This document shows, piece after piece, positions 1 through 8,322 of a stretch of 64,000 nt of DNA. The position numbers were made by a program, and so were the translations under genes. The stretch spans positions 930,001 through 994,000 of the forward strand of contig NZ_VCEJ01000005.1 in assembly GCF_005860805.1 (NCBI RefSeq). The letters are read 5' to 3'. Source of the DNA: Dyadobacter luticola (lineage in GTDB: Bacteria; Bacteroidota; Bacteroidia; Cytophagales; Spirosomataceae). Position 1 is the first letter of the stretch. Each line of letters starts with the position of its first letter. The notes beneath the pieces are model-generated. The model made no database searches. It saw nothing but the letters and a program-made list of their open reading frames with translations, and was not told the origin of the DNA.

Positions 1-1793
1 GCTTCTTTGGCTGCGAGTACACCATGTACGCAAGAGTAGTCGAACTCGATTCCCTGTCCGATCCGGTTTGGCCCGGAACCCAGCACCACCACTTTTTTGC
101 GGTCGCTTACAATCGATTCGTTATCCGGAAATTCCTGTGAGGAATTAAATGTCGAGTAGTAATAAGGCGTTTTTGCTTCAAATTCAGCAGCACAGGTATC
201 TACACATTTGTAAACCCGGTTGATTCCCAGGCTGATACGCTTGTCGTAAACCTTGCTTTCTTTGGTATTCAGCAAATGTGCGATCTGACGGTCGGCGTAG
301 CCTTTTTGTTTGGCAGTCAGCAACAACTCGCGCGGCAGGTCTTCGAGATCAAATTTCTCGATTTCATGCTCCATTTCGATCATTTCCTCAATCTGGCGCA
401 GGAACCACGAGTCGATTTTGGTCAGGTTCTGAATGGTTTTGAAAGACAAGCCGATTTTGAAGGCGTCGTAAATGTGGAAAAGTCTGTCCCAGCTAGGGTG
501 TTTCAAACTATGTTTGATCGCCTCCTGGTCGCGCAGCTCGCGTCCGTCTGCTCCCAATCCGTTTCTGCGAATTTCCAGCGATTGACAAGCTTTTTGCAAT
601 GCTTCCTGGAAGTTACGGCCGATCCCCATCGCTTCACCAACCGATTTCATCTGCAAGCCCAGCGAGCGATCGGCGCCTTTGAATTTATCAAAATTCCAGC
701 GCGGTACCTTCACGATCACGTAGTCGATAGAAGGCTCGAAGAATGCAGAAGTACTGCCGGTGATCGGGTTAATCAGCTCATCAAGATTGTAGCCAATTGC
801 CATTTTCGCAGCAATTTTCGCGATCGGATAGCCGGTTGCTTTTGAAGCCAGGGCCGAAGAGCGAGAAACCCGCGGGTTAATTTCAATCGCAATGATTTTA
901 TCGTCAGCCGGGTTCACTGAAAACTGTACATTACATCCACCCGCAAACTTGCCGATCCCGTCCATCATTTTGATGGCCAGGTCGCGCATTTGCTGGTACA
1001 AAGTATCAGGTAATGTCATGGCCGGGGCCACAGTGATGCTGTCGCCGGTATGCACGCCCATCGGGTCGAAATTCTCGATGGAACAGATAATGATGAAGTT
1101 ACCGTTTCCGTCGCGGAGCAGTTCCAGCTCGTATTCTTTCCAGCCCATCACGCTTTGTTCTACCAGTACTTCATGTACCGGCGATGCGTGCAGACCATTA
1201 TTTAGTGCTTTATCAAAATCCTCTTCCTTTTCCACAAATCCGCCACCGGTACCACCCAACGTAAATGAAGGACGGATCACCAGCGGAAAGCCGATTTCCT
1301 GGGCAATTTCTTTACCTTCCAAAAACGAGCGTGCAGTGCGGCCTTCGCAGACATTCACGCCCAGTTCCAGCATTTTCAGACGGAATTTCTCCCTGTCCTC
1401 CGTGGTTTCGATGGCTTTAATGTCAACACCAATGATATCAACTTCATATTTTTTCCAAATCCCGGCTTTATCGCAGTCGATTGCCAGGTTTAGCGCAGTT
1501 TGTCCGCCCATGGTCGGAAGTACCGCGTCGATAGGCCTGCCCAGCGCTTTGTGCTTTTCCAGGATTTCAACGATGTATTTCTTTTCCAGCGGCAGCAGGT
1601 ACACGTGATCCGCACTGATGGGATCCGTCATGATGGTTGCCGGATTGGAGTTAATGAGCACCACCTCGATCCCTTCCTCGCGCAGCGAACGTGCTGCCTG
1701 AGAACCCGCATAGTCAAACTCGCACGCCTGACCGATAACGATAGGACCTGAACCGATAATTAGAATGGATTTGATATTCGTATTTTTGGGCAC
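1..1793 (-). CDS. carB: Carbamoyl-phosphate synthase large subunit, 3' end cut by the window
   Basis: CarB makes carbamoyl phosphate from glutamine-derived ammonia, bicarbonate and two ATP, for arginine and pyrimidine synthesis in the cytoplasm. About 597 N-terminal residues are visible. They begin with a GTG codon at 1793 and read VPKNTNIKSILIIGSGPIVI, the usual opening of the family. The first ATP-grasp domain follows, with FTLGGTGGG and EINPRVSRSSALASKATG, then the oligomerisation domain, then the start of the second half at VVLGSGPNRIGQGIEFDYS. The full protein is normally about 1070 residues, so nearly half lies beyond base 1. No carA is visible beside it. No ATG fits the conserved N-terminus, hence the GTG start. 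Identity is very secure. Confidence 0.96.
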   Translation of the reverse strand, partial: MPKNTNIKSILIIGSGPIVIGQACEFDYAGSQAARSLREEGIEVVLINSNPATIMTDPISADHVYLLPLEKKYIVEILEKHKALGRPIDAVLPTMGGQTALNLAIDCDKAGIWKKYEVDIIGVDIKAIETTEDREKFRLKMLELGVNVCEGRTARSFLEGKEIAQEIGFPLVIRPSFTLGGTGGGFVEKEEDFDKALNNGLHASPVHEVLVEQSVMGWKEYELELLRDGNGNFIIICSIENFDPMGVHTGDSITVAPAMTLPDTLYQQMRDLAIKMMDGIGKFAGGCNVQFSVNPADDKIIAIEINPRVSRSSALASKATGYPIAKIAAKMAIGYNLDELINPITGSTSAFFEPSIDYVIVKVPRWNFDKFKGADRSLGLQMKSVGEAMGIGRNFQEALQKACQSLEIRRNGLGADGRELRDQEAIKHSLKHPSWDRLFHIYDAFKIGLSFKTIQNLTKIDSWFLRQIEEMIEMEHEIEKFDLEDLPRELLLTAKQKGYADRQIAHLLNTKESKVYDKRISLGINRVYKCVDTCAAEFEAKTPYYYSTFNSSQEFPDNESIVSDRKKVVVLGSGPNRIGQGIEFDYSCVHGVLAAKE

Positions 1794-2003
1794 AGTAAAT
1801 GGTATTTGTGGATATATGAAGGAAAAACTATTAACAACTTTTGGGTTGCCTCTCGTTTTTGAGCAGGGGTACGTCCAAAAATTCCACAAAGTTAATCCAC
1901 ATCTTCGAAAAAGAAGGGCGGGAGGATTGAAATAACATCAAAAATTTAGAATTACTACATCATTGATCTGATTGCCAGATTGATATAAAATAAAAAGCGG
2001 CGA

Positions 2004-3842
2004 TTATTGCAGCGGCACGATCGACGGGGCCGAGGTATCAAAGTCACGCAGGCGCAGCGGAACATTACCATTTGCCCCGAAGCGGAAAGGAGAGGAGTTG
2101 TTGGGAAGATTGGGATAATAACCAATCCTGAGTTGCAGGGTGTTGAATGTTAAATTCTCGTTTCGAAGCCGCAATCCCAGCCCATATCCCTGGTACAAAG
2201 GCCCCGACCAGATCGAGTTTACCGCATTGACCAGCCCGATATCTGCAAAAACAAAATAGGCGATCCGGAACCCGAGCAAGCTTTTGTCAGAGAAAAAGAC
2301 GGTTTCGGTGCCTACGGTAATTCTTTTTGTGCCAATCAGCTGGTCATTATTAATGCCGCGAATACCCTGATCATTACTAATGTTGAGATAATCCACTGAA
2401 TCACGCCGGATACCGTGGGTGTAGCGGATCGTGAGGAATTGGCGGAAGAAACTGTAATTGAAAGGGATCAGGTTGCTGATGTAGTTGAGCTGACTGCTGA
2501 TCACACCCTGCTGCGCGCGCCCGTTTTTGGAATACGATCCCACATTGGCGACACCGTACATATACCCCAGATTATGAGAGAGATATTTCCCGACCGCATA
2601 CTGGATCCCGCCGTAGCCGCGCTGCCCAAACTCCGTATTTTCCTGCCCGAGCGTCAAAGCGAACAAGCTACCCACCGGAACGTCCTCCGTCCGTCCAAAG
2701 CCATAGATCAATACGTCGCGCTTGTAATTACGGTTTGAAAAGCCAAGACTGATCAATGTCGCGGAGCGGTTCCAGTAAATCTTATTCATATCCGGTGAAA
2801 CTGCGGGCCGGTCGAGGAAACGGTACCTGTTATGTCGCGCCGCGACGACGATCCGGGAGTTTTGGGCGAGTCGGCTGTTTGGGAAAGGATACTTAAATGA
2901 TCGCCCCAGCCATACATCATAATATTGAAATTCAGCAGGATACAGCGGTATCTGAACGTCGGTACTGTCAATCTTTCGCTTGTTTTGCAGCAGGGTTGTA
3001 TGCCCAACATCCACGGCACCGGCGTATTTGGTTTCATTGGTTAAAAACCGCCGGTAAAATCGGACAGATTGATCTTTAATGTCTCTTTCAAAAATAAAGC
3101 TGGCCTGCCCGGTGATGAAGGTTTTACCAATATAAGGCACCGTATAAATGGTCCTGAACTGAAATTTCCGGATCGAATCTTTGGCATCCCAGCGCACTGC
3201 CGTCAGCTGAGAATGGGTGGTACCACGAACATTGATATCTTCCACCTTGGCGCTCAGCTTGTTGAAAGAGCTGAAACTTCCACCCACCACAATCGACCAG
3301 GCGTCCTGCACGAGTACGACCACGTCGGCCATCCAGGTCACGTCTTTGCGGGGAATTACAATAATCCTCGCATCGGTGATGGTTTTGTTGGATCGCAAGA
3401 GCCGCTCATTATCTTTCAGCACCCGCGCCTCGATGTCGTCGCCTTCGGAAAAAAGCAGGAAAGATTTTCGGATAATGCCCTCCCGCGTGTTGGTATGGAG
3501 GTTTTTACTAAGAAATCGTTGGAGCCGGTTGCCGGTCCGGGTGGTATCGTATACCGATTCACCGAGAATGTCGAGCTGGCGGATGTAGATCTTGCGGATC
3601 ACCATGCCCTCGTAGGGCGTAAAAGGATTGGTCTCAATCGCCTTCACCTCCGAAACTTTTCCCTGGTTATACACATCCCTGAAAAACAGGCGGTAAACTG
3701 CCCGGGAGAATTTGGTTTTCGACATCCGGGCTTTCAGGTTGGTGTACCGGATACTGTCGCGCCTGTATGCGATCTTACTGTCGGGATTTTGAGCCGAAGC
3801 AAAACCGGAAACCAACATCAGCAACAGTAAATATTTACACAT
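2004..3842 (-). CDS. BamA/Omp85-superfamily outer-membrane protein with POTRA-like region
   Basis: This is a predicted outer-membrane beta-barrel of about 612 residues. The ATG at 3842 gives a clean signal peptide (MCKYLLLLMLVSGFASAQ); an upstream in-frame start would add eight polar residues before it. Residues of about 70-180 contain IRKIYIRQLDILGESVYDTT and a stretch with RLLRSNKTITDARIIV, typical of POTRA repeats. The rest alternates short amphipathic strands rich in aromatic residues and ends in a barrel-like C-terminus. Its role could be protein insertion or secretion across the outer membrane, as in other Omp85 relatives, but the client is unknown. It is separate from the essential bamA, which is larger. 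The next upstream gene in the same direction is the thioredoxin-fold protein ending at 3903. Confidence 0.72.
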   Translation of the reverse strand: MCKYLLLLMLVSGFASAQNPDSKIAYRRDSIRYTNLKARMSKTKFSRAVYRLFFRDVYNQGKVSEVKAIETNPFTPYEGMVIRKIYIRQLDILGESVYDTTRTGNRLQRFLSKNLHTNTREGIIRKSFLLFSEGDDIEARVLKDNERLLRSNKTITDARIIVIPRKDVTWMADVVVLVQDAWSIVVGGSFSSFNKLSAKVEDINVRGTTHSQLTAVRWDAKDSIRKFQFRTIYTVPYIGKTFITGQASFIFERDIKDQSVRFYRRFLTNETKYAGAVDVGHTTLLQNKRKIDSTDVQIPLYPAEFQYYDVWLGRSFKYPFPNSRLAQNSRIVVAARHNRYRFLDRPAVSPDMNKIYWNRSATLISLGFSNRNYKRDVLIYGFGRTEDVPVGSLFALTLGQENTEFGQRGYGGIQYAVGKYLSHNLGYMYGVANVGSYSKNGRAQQGVISSQLNYISNLIPFNYSFFRQFLTIRYTHGIRRDSVDYLNISNDQGIRGINNDQLIGTKRITVGTETVFFSDKSLLGFRIAYFVFADIGLVNAVNSIWSGPLYQGYGLGLRLRNENLTFNTLQLRIGYYPNLPNNSSPFRFGANGNVPLRLRDFDTSAPSIVPLQ

Positions 3843-3902
3843 CGGGCCATCCAAATTCCAAACCAAGAAACTTAACGTAAACGGAGTAGTATCAGATATA
3901 GC

Positions 3903-5615
3903 CTAGTTTCCGGCTTGCAGGATCGCCTGGACTGTTTTTTCGCGCGCACTCGGCGGCGAAGCATTTTTCATGGCAAATTTTCCATTGGGCCTGATCAGCG
4001 CAAAAGTACCGGTATCCAGCGGATTAAGCCTGAAAAGCATGTCCATCACCTGGTCATTGTTCAAAAATAAGTGGGTTCCTTTCAGCTTGTGCCGCACAAT
4101 GTACTGCCGGAGCAGCTGCTCGGAAGTATTATTTTCTTCATCGGCCAGGTGCACGTACAGAAAAACCACGTCTTCGGGCAGGCTGGCCTGCAAGGCGGGA
4201 ATAAAATCCAGCTCTTCCCGACTTTTCGGATCTTCAATGTTCCATTTGGCGAGGTACACCGTTTTCCCTTTGTATGTATCCAAAACACGGTTAAACCACG
4301 AAGTGCCACGGTCGTTCGATGCTGCCAGCCAGTAACCCGGCAATGCTTCCGCGGGATCGGTGCGGACGTCTTTGAAATTAATGATCTTCCGGATATCCGC
4401 GCTGTCACGAACTTCCAGCGCCACAATTTCGTCCAGTGATTGCCGGAATTGCGGCAGGCCAGTCCGGGATTGAATGTATTTATTGAGGACCAACTGCTGC
4501 GGGTAAGTAAACTTGTACATGTTTTTTGCCAGGTACCGCACTTTCAAAAATTCGGTAGCCGTGCTGTCGAATACTTCGCCATAGATCCGGTTTTCCCGCT
4601 CAAAATTGAAGAGCAGGTTGAGCACCATTTCATTTTTTGCAAAAAGCTTATTCATGAAATCCAGCTCCCCTTTTTCGGTCAGGCCATTGGCAGTAATGTT
4701 ATCAAGATGCTGGCGCTCGTCGGGCGTAAGATTGACGGCATTATTTCGGATTAATGTCGACATAAGCCTTACTGGCAGGGAATTAACCCGGGCGGGATTA
4801 GATATCTTACGGTTACCAACAATGATGTCGGCATAGTTACCGAAGCGGTTGGCCCAGATCACGCGCTGGCCGGTGAGCGGCGGGTTTTTTAGTTTTTCCA
4901 GACTATCCAGCAAATCTTTTGGAACAACATAATCCGTACCCATGGCATGCTCATACATCAGCTGCAAGCCTTCCTCATCCGTGATGGATTTCACCCATTG
5001 AAATAAAACCGGCGATAGCATGGCGTTTTGGGAAATGTTCTGCAAGGCCGAGAGCCGCAATTGTTCCCGTGATTTCACCAGCGACTTCGCCTCAGGCGTG
5101 CCTCTTTGCCAGAAACTTTTAAAAAAATTAGGGCCGAGCAGGTCTTTGGAGTTAGATATCAGGGAAGAAGCAACGGCTTTGTTCGATTCGGCGATTTTAT
5201 TTTCCGCATCTACATATAATGGATACTGGTTATTGGCATCTGCATTGACCCCGGCAAAAAAGAAAAGCTTCTTGGCCTTGCCGATAGAGTCACCATTAAA
5301 CGTGATTTCCACAGTGCCAGGTGATCCAAGAAAAGTCGCAAATGCCCTGCCGCCGTAATCGAGGTAAATTTCTTCCTGCGAAAAAAGCATCGGCAAGGAT
5401 AGGCGAAAACTGCCATCCGGTTCGAGCGGCGCCTGTTTACTCAGCTCCGATTGCGGTTGGAGAATGTTGTTGCGTGAGAAATTTATAAAGGAAGCTTGTC
5501 TGTAAAGCCTTCCGCTAAGATTTTGGATCCGGCCTTTAATGATCAAAGAGTCGGTCTCAGCGTATGAAGTAGCAAGTATTCCCGATAAAAGGATGGTCAA
5601 AATGATGAAGCGCAT
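3903..5615 (-). CDS. Exported thioredoxin-fold protein lacking a CXXC motif
   Basis: This 570-residue protein starts with a signal peptide (MRFIILTILLSGILATSYA) and is probably periplasmic. The first third resembles the beta-rich DUF4369-type N-domain of Bacteroidota TlpA-like proteins. The middle is helical. The last 150 residues look like a thioredoxin/TlpA fold: GKTVYLAKWNIEDPKSREEL, then DVVFLYVHLADEE, then GTHLFLNN and FALIRPNGKFA. Where TlpA/ResA proteins have WCXXC, this protein has WNIEDPKS with no cysteine. Disulfide chemistry is therefore unlikely, and a binding or structural role is a better guess. It lies 106 bases after nuoC on the same strand but has no known link to complex I. 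The fold call is moderate; the function is unknown. Confidence 0.6.
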   Translation of the reverse strand: MRFIILTILLSGILATSYAETDSLIIKGRIQNLSGRLYRQASFINFSRNNILQPQSELSKQAPLEPDGSFRLSLPMLFSQEEIYLDYGGRAFATFLGSPGTVEITFNGDSIGKAKKLFFFAGVNADANNQYPLYVDAENKIAESNKAVASSLISNSKDLLGPNFFKSFWQRGTPEAKSLVKSREQLRLSALQNISQNAMLSPVLFQWVKSITDEEGLQLMYEHAMGTDYVVPKDLLDSLEKLKNPPLTGQRVIWANRFGNYADIIVGNRKISNPARVNSLPVRLMSTLIRNNAVNLTPDERQHLDNITANGLTEKGELDFMNKLFAKNEMVLNLLFNFERENRIYGEVFDSTATEFLKVRYLAKNMYKFTYPQQLVLNKYIQSRTGLPQFRQSLDEIVALEVRDSADIRKIINFKDVRTDPAEALPGYWLAASNDRGTSWFNRVLDTYKGKTVYLAKWNIEDPKSREELDFIPALQASLPEDVVFLYVHLADEENNTSEQLLRQYIVRHKLKGTHLFLNNDQVMDMLFRLNPLDTGTFALIRPNGKFAMKNASPPSAREKTVQAILQAGN

Positions 5616-5721
5616 GCACCTGGCTATTAAAAAATGATAACGAAAAATAACGAGCCTTTTTCACGCTACCAAATTTGTCCTGCTTATTTCCGTGCAGGTG
5701 CAATTTTACCAAATCAAATGC

Positions 5722-6264
5722 TTAAATCCTGTCGGCGTCGGTGCTGAGCGGGGCAGAGTTACCATCCTCATAACGAACATAAATGCCGTGATACCGGTCC
5801 TGGACAACGAAATCTCTGCGCAAAGGATGTCCGTCCCAGTCCTCGGGCAGTAAAATGCGGCGGAGGTCGGGGTGGCCTTCAAAATGGATGCCCATGAGGT
5901 CAAATGCCTCACGCTCGTGCCAGTCGGCTGTGCGCCAGATGTGTGATACCGTAGGAGCGACAGGCAGGGGAGCACCCTCCGGATTTCTTGGGAAAATAGT
6001 TTTTAATGTCAGGTCAACCTGGTAGGGGATGGAAGTCAGGTTGTAGATCAGCTCCATCGTCGCAGCTGCCGGGCCGTTGTCAATGGAAGTGATGCAGGCG
6101 AGGTGGTCAAAATAAAGCCTTTCATCTTCATATAAGAACTGGCAAATCACAGCAACTTGCTGCACCGGGACCACCAGCGCAGGCTGCGGATTTTTCGTAT
6201 CTGTTTCAATCGCCAGATCGGGAAATTGGGGAACGACCAGCTCTGTGATCTCCTGAAAATTCAT
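5722..6264 (-). CDS. nuoC: NADH-quinone oxidoreductase subunit C
   Basis: NuoC is a peripheral subunit of respiratory complex I, facing the cytoplasm next to NuoD and NuoB. The 180-residue product carries the family signature at about residues 115-150: ADWHEREAFDLMGIHFEGHP, followed by LRRILLPEDWDGHPLRRDF. The length is normal for a free-standing NuoC rather than a NuoCD fusion. It follows nuoB by 13 bases and is surely co-transcribed. No nuoD follows; the next gene is an exported thioredoxin-fold protein, so the remaining nuo genes must be elsewhere. Confidence 0.95.
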   Translation of the reverse strand: MNFQEITELVVPQFPDLAIETDTKNPQPALVVPVQQVAVICQFLYEDERLYFDHLACITSIDNGPAAATMELIYNLTSIPYQVDLTLKTIFPRNPEGAPLPVAPTVSHIWRTADWHEREAFDLMGIHFEGHPDLRRILLPEDWDGHPLRRDFVVQDRYHGIYVRYEDGNSAPLSTDADRI

Positions 6265-6277
6265 AAATTCTTGAAGA

Positions 6278-6847
6278 TTATACTGTTACAGTCTGATCCG
6301 CTTCTTTTTCCACATCTACTGTCTGTTTAACGCTTGTCTGCCCGGCTTCCATCTCAAGAAAAAGTGCAGGTGCCGGAATGTTCTTATTCCTGATCTTTTC
6401 CTGCAATTTCATAAACCCACCGATCAAAGCTTCTGGTCGTGGCGGGCATCCCGGAACATATACATCTACGGGAATAATCCGGTCCACGCCTTTTACCACG
6501 TGATAACCGTGTTCCCAGTAAGGTCCGCCGCAGTTAGAGCAGCTGCCCATCGAGATCACATATCTTGGTTCCGGCATTTGTTCGTAAAGTCTCCTGATCC
6601 GGTCGGCCATTTTAAATGTTACCGTACCGGCCACAATCATCACATCCGACTGCCGCGGGGAAGGCCGTGGCATAATGCCGAAACGTTCCAGGTCATAATT
6701 GGAAGCGTAAGTAGCCATCATCTCAATAGCGCAGCATGCCAGACCGAAGCCCATCGGCCATAAAGAGGATAACCTCGCCCAGTTCATCAGGTCTTCCGCG
6801 TTGGTCAGGATAATACCACCATCACCGGTCTTTGCTCGTTCACTCAT
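6278..6847 (-). CDS. nuoB: NADH-quinone oxidoreductase subunit B
   Basis: NuoB holds the terminal iron-sulfur cluster N2 of complex I, which passes electrons to quinone. From the chosen ATG at 6847 (MSERAKTGDGG) the protein is 189 residues. It has the tandem cysteines in GLACCAIEMM (38, 39), GSCSNCGG (103) and VPGCPPRP (134), which together ligate the 4Fe-4S cluster. The frame stays open upstream to an ATG at 6922 and a TTG at 6931. That extension is a hydrophobic run not typical of NuoB, and a TATTTTTG promoter-like box lies inside it at 6910-6917, so I prefer 6847. The start is uncertain; the identity is not. It is separated from nuoA by a gene on the opposite strand. Confidence 0.95.
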   Translation of the reverse strand: MSERAKTGDGGIILTNAEDLMNWARLSSLWPMGFGLACCAIEMMATYASNYDLERFGIMPRPSPRQSDVMIVAGTVTFKMADRIRRLYEQMPEPRYVISMGSCSNCGGPYWEHGYHVVKGVDRIIPVDVYVPGCPPRPEALIGGFMKLQEKIRNKNIPAPALFLEMEAGQTSVKQTVDVEKEADQTVTV

Positions 6848-6909
6848 GGATTTTTTCGGGAAGAAAACATTGGTACAGATATTGCCTGCAATAGCTGCGC
6901 CTATTGCTG

Positions 6910-6917
6910 CAAAAATA
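6910..6917 (-). promoter_or_regulatory. Putative -7 box for nuoBC
   Basis: Read on the minus strand these bases are TATTTTTG, which matches the TAnnTTTG -7 consensus of the Bacteroidota primary sigma factor. A TTTC-type -33 candidate lies about 18 bases upstream. Transcription would begin near 6904, giving a leader of roughly 55 bases before the ATG at 6847. It would let nuoBC be expressed independently of nuoA. This is a motif match only. Confidence 0.35.
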
Positions 6918-6981
6918 ACCATAATTGGCAAGAAAGCGTTTCAGCACACCATTACAAACCAATTTCATTAACAGTTACTTT

Positions 6982-7725
6982 ATGAAAAATAAGCTACTTC
7001 TCAGCCTCGCATTCCTTTTATTGACATTTGGATTTGCCCAGGCACAAGCCGATAGCACGGTCAGGATTTTTAAAAGCGGCATGGGGCTCTACGCAGAATT
7101 TGGGTTGCTGCCCAACAACAAAGTGATCCGGGAGCAACTTTCGAGATTGCAGATCAAACCTTTTACTTCTTTTATGGGCTCGCTCGTGCTGGCCCGTCGC
7201 ACGGAATCGGAAAAATGGTTTTCGGAAGGAAGACTGATCCTGATGAACAGTACCAACTATACCACGGATAAGGACGAGAAAAAAGCCTATCTCAATGGTA
7301 TAGGCATCGGTACCGACGGCGGGCCAAAGCTGGTCAACAGCGACCGGTGGAATGTTACAATTCCCATCGGTGTCGATTTGATGCTGTACCGGCTCAACAT
7401 TAAAAGCAATGGAACGGCCACGATGGCGCAGGTAGTGAGCAATCCGTCGGCGTTTCAGGCGGTGCGGTTATATACCGGGAATGTCAACCTGCACGGAGGT
7501 ATCGGGGTGGATTACAAAATGAATTTTATGCCAAAATTCAATGAAAAAGTTTACCTGAGCGCCAAAGCTACCTACCACCAGCCTTTGCTGGGAAAAAGAA
7601 AATGGAAGGGAGAAAATGTGACTGTCAGCGATTTGGGCAACCTGAAAGTAAACCAGGTTTATGTGCAGATCGGGCTGGTATTTTTTCCAAAAGCGGGAAT
7701 GAAAAAATGGGGAGGGATGCATTGA
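6982..7725 (+). CDS. Outer-membrane beta-barrel-like exported protein inserted between nuoB and nuoA
   Basis: A 247-residue protein starts at the ATG at 6982, chosen because it opens a textbook signal peptide (MKNKLLLSLAFLLLTFGFAQ, cut after AQA). The frame is also open upstream to 6925, but that would bury the signal. The mature part alternates polar and aromatic or hydrophobic residues (MGLYAEFGLLPNN, VTIPIGVDLMLYRLNI, VNLHGGIGVDYKMNF) and ends VNQVYVQIGLVFFPKAGM, the pattern of a small outer-membrane barrel. No enzyme motif is visible. It is divergent from nuoB and convergent with nuoA (9 bases between stops). A link to complex I is unlikely. Function unknown. Confidence 0.65.
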   Translation: MKNKLLLSLAFLLLTFGFAQAQADSTVRIFKSGMGLYAEFGLLPNNKVIREQLSRLQIKPFTSFMGSLVLARRTESEKWFSEGRLILMNSTNYTTDKDEKKAYLNGIGIGTDGGPKLVNSDRWNVTIPIGVDLMLYRLNIKSNGTATMAQVVSNPSAFQAVRLYTGNVNLHGGIGVDYKMNFMPKFNEKVYLSAKATYHQPLLGKRKWKGENVTVSDLGNLKVNQVYVQIGLVFFPKAGMKKWGGMH

Positions 7726-7734
7726 TCCCTCGCG

Positions 7735-8205
7735 CTACTTTTTCTGATAGCGCTCGTTCACTTTTTTATATAAATCGGCAGGTACCGGAGATTTGATTTC
7801 CGGTATTTGTGGTTTTGGGATTACCCAGTCAAGGTAACCTTTTGCCCAGGCGTAGGCCAGGCCAAAAATAAGGATCCCGATAAAAACGGTCATCTCTGCC
7901 ATCGCAAACCAGCCCCACTGACCATTGGTTTGTTCGATTAGTTCTTCATTCCCAAAGACAATCGCCCAGGGAAACAAAAACAGCAGCTCCACCTCAAACA
8001 GCACAAATACCAGTGCTACAACGTAAAAGCGTACATTAAACTGAATGTTGGCATTCCCCAGCGGATCTTCACCGGACTCGTAAGTGGTGAGTTTCTCTTC
8101 ATTCGGGTTGTCGGGACGCAGGAATTTTGCAACCGTTAACACCACGCCAAGTAATACCAGGCCGGCAATAACGAAAAGCAGAATGTACCCGAAGTCTGAG
8201 AGCAT
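7735..8205 (-). CDS. nuoA: NADH-quinone oxidoreductase subunit A
   Basis: NuoA is a three-helix membrane subunit at the hinge of complex I. From the ATG at 8205 the protein is 156 residues and starts MLSDFGYILLFVIAGLVLLG. Helix 1 is at about residues 6-30. The conserved loop TTYESGEDPLGNANIQFNVRFY follows, then helix 2 (VVALVFVLFEVELLFLFPWA) and helix 3 (AEMTVFIGILIFGLAYAWA). The Glu and Asp residues of helix 2 and the loop that matter for proton coupling are present. The frame extends upstream to a TTG at 8226, but that codon overlaps a good -7 box, so 8205 is the better start. nuoB follows only after an intervening gene on the other strand. Confidence 0.95.
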   Translation of the reverse strand: MLSDFGYILLFVIAGLVLLGVVLTVAKFLRPDNPNEEKLTTYESGEDPLGNANIQFNVRFYVVALVFVLFEVELLFLFPWAIVFGNEELIEQTNGQWGWFAMAEMTVFIGILIFGLAYAWAKGYLDWVIPKPQIPEIKSPVPADLYKKVNERYQKK

Positions 8206-8223
8206 TGGTTGACTTGTTTCCTG

Positions 8224-8231
8224 CAAAACTA
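8224..8231 (-). promoter_or_regulatory. Putative -7 box for nuoA
   Basis: The minus strand reads TAGTTTTG here, matching TAnnTTTG. Transcription would begin near 8217, about 12 bases before the ATG at 8205. This is the main argument for rejecting the TTG start at 8226. The -33 element is weak. Confidence 0.4.
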
Positions 8232-8322
8232 AGGATTAAGTCTGTTGAAATGCCTTAAAGAGTCGGAAAATCACGTGGACAATTCAGATTCGATTTGGCG
8301 TATTGAAGCTATAAGATAAAAA

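Noticed and set aside
276..1751. Open frames of 83 to 238 codons on the plus strand over carB
   Set aside because: They are mirror images of the carB frame and show no domain features; the minus-strand translation is unambiguous CarB.
3069..3830. A 253-codon plus-strand open frame
   Set aside because: It is the antisense shadow of the BamA/POTRA-like gene, with no leader or motif of its own.
6848..6931. N-terminal extension of NuoB to 6922 or 6931
   Set aside because: The extra residues are not NuoB-like and contain a -7 promoter box; kept only as an alternative start.
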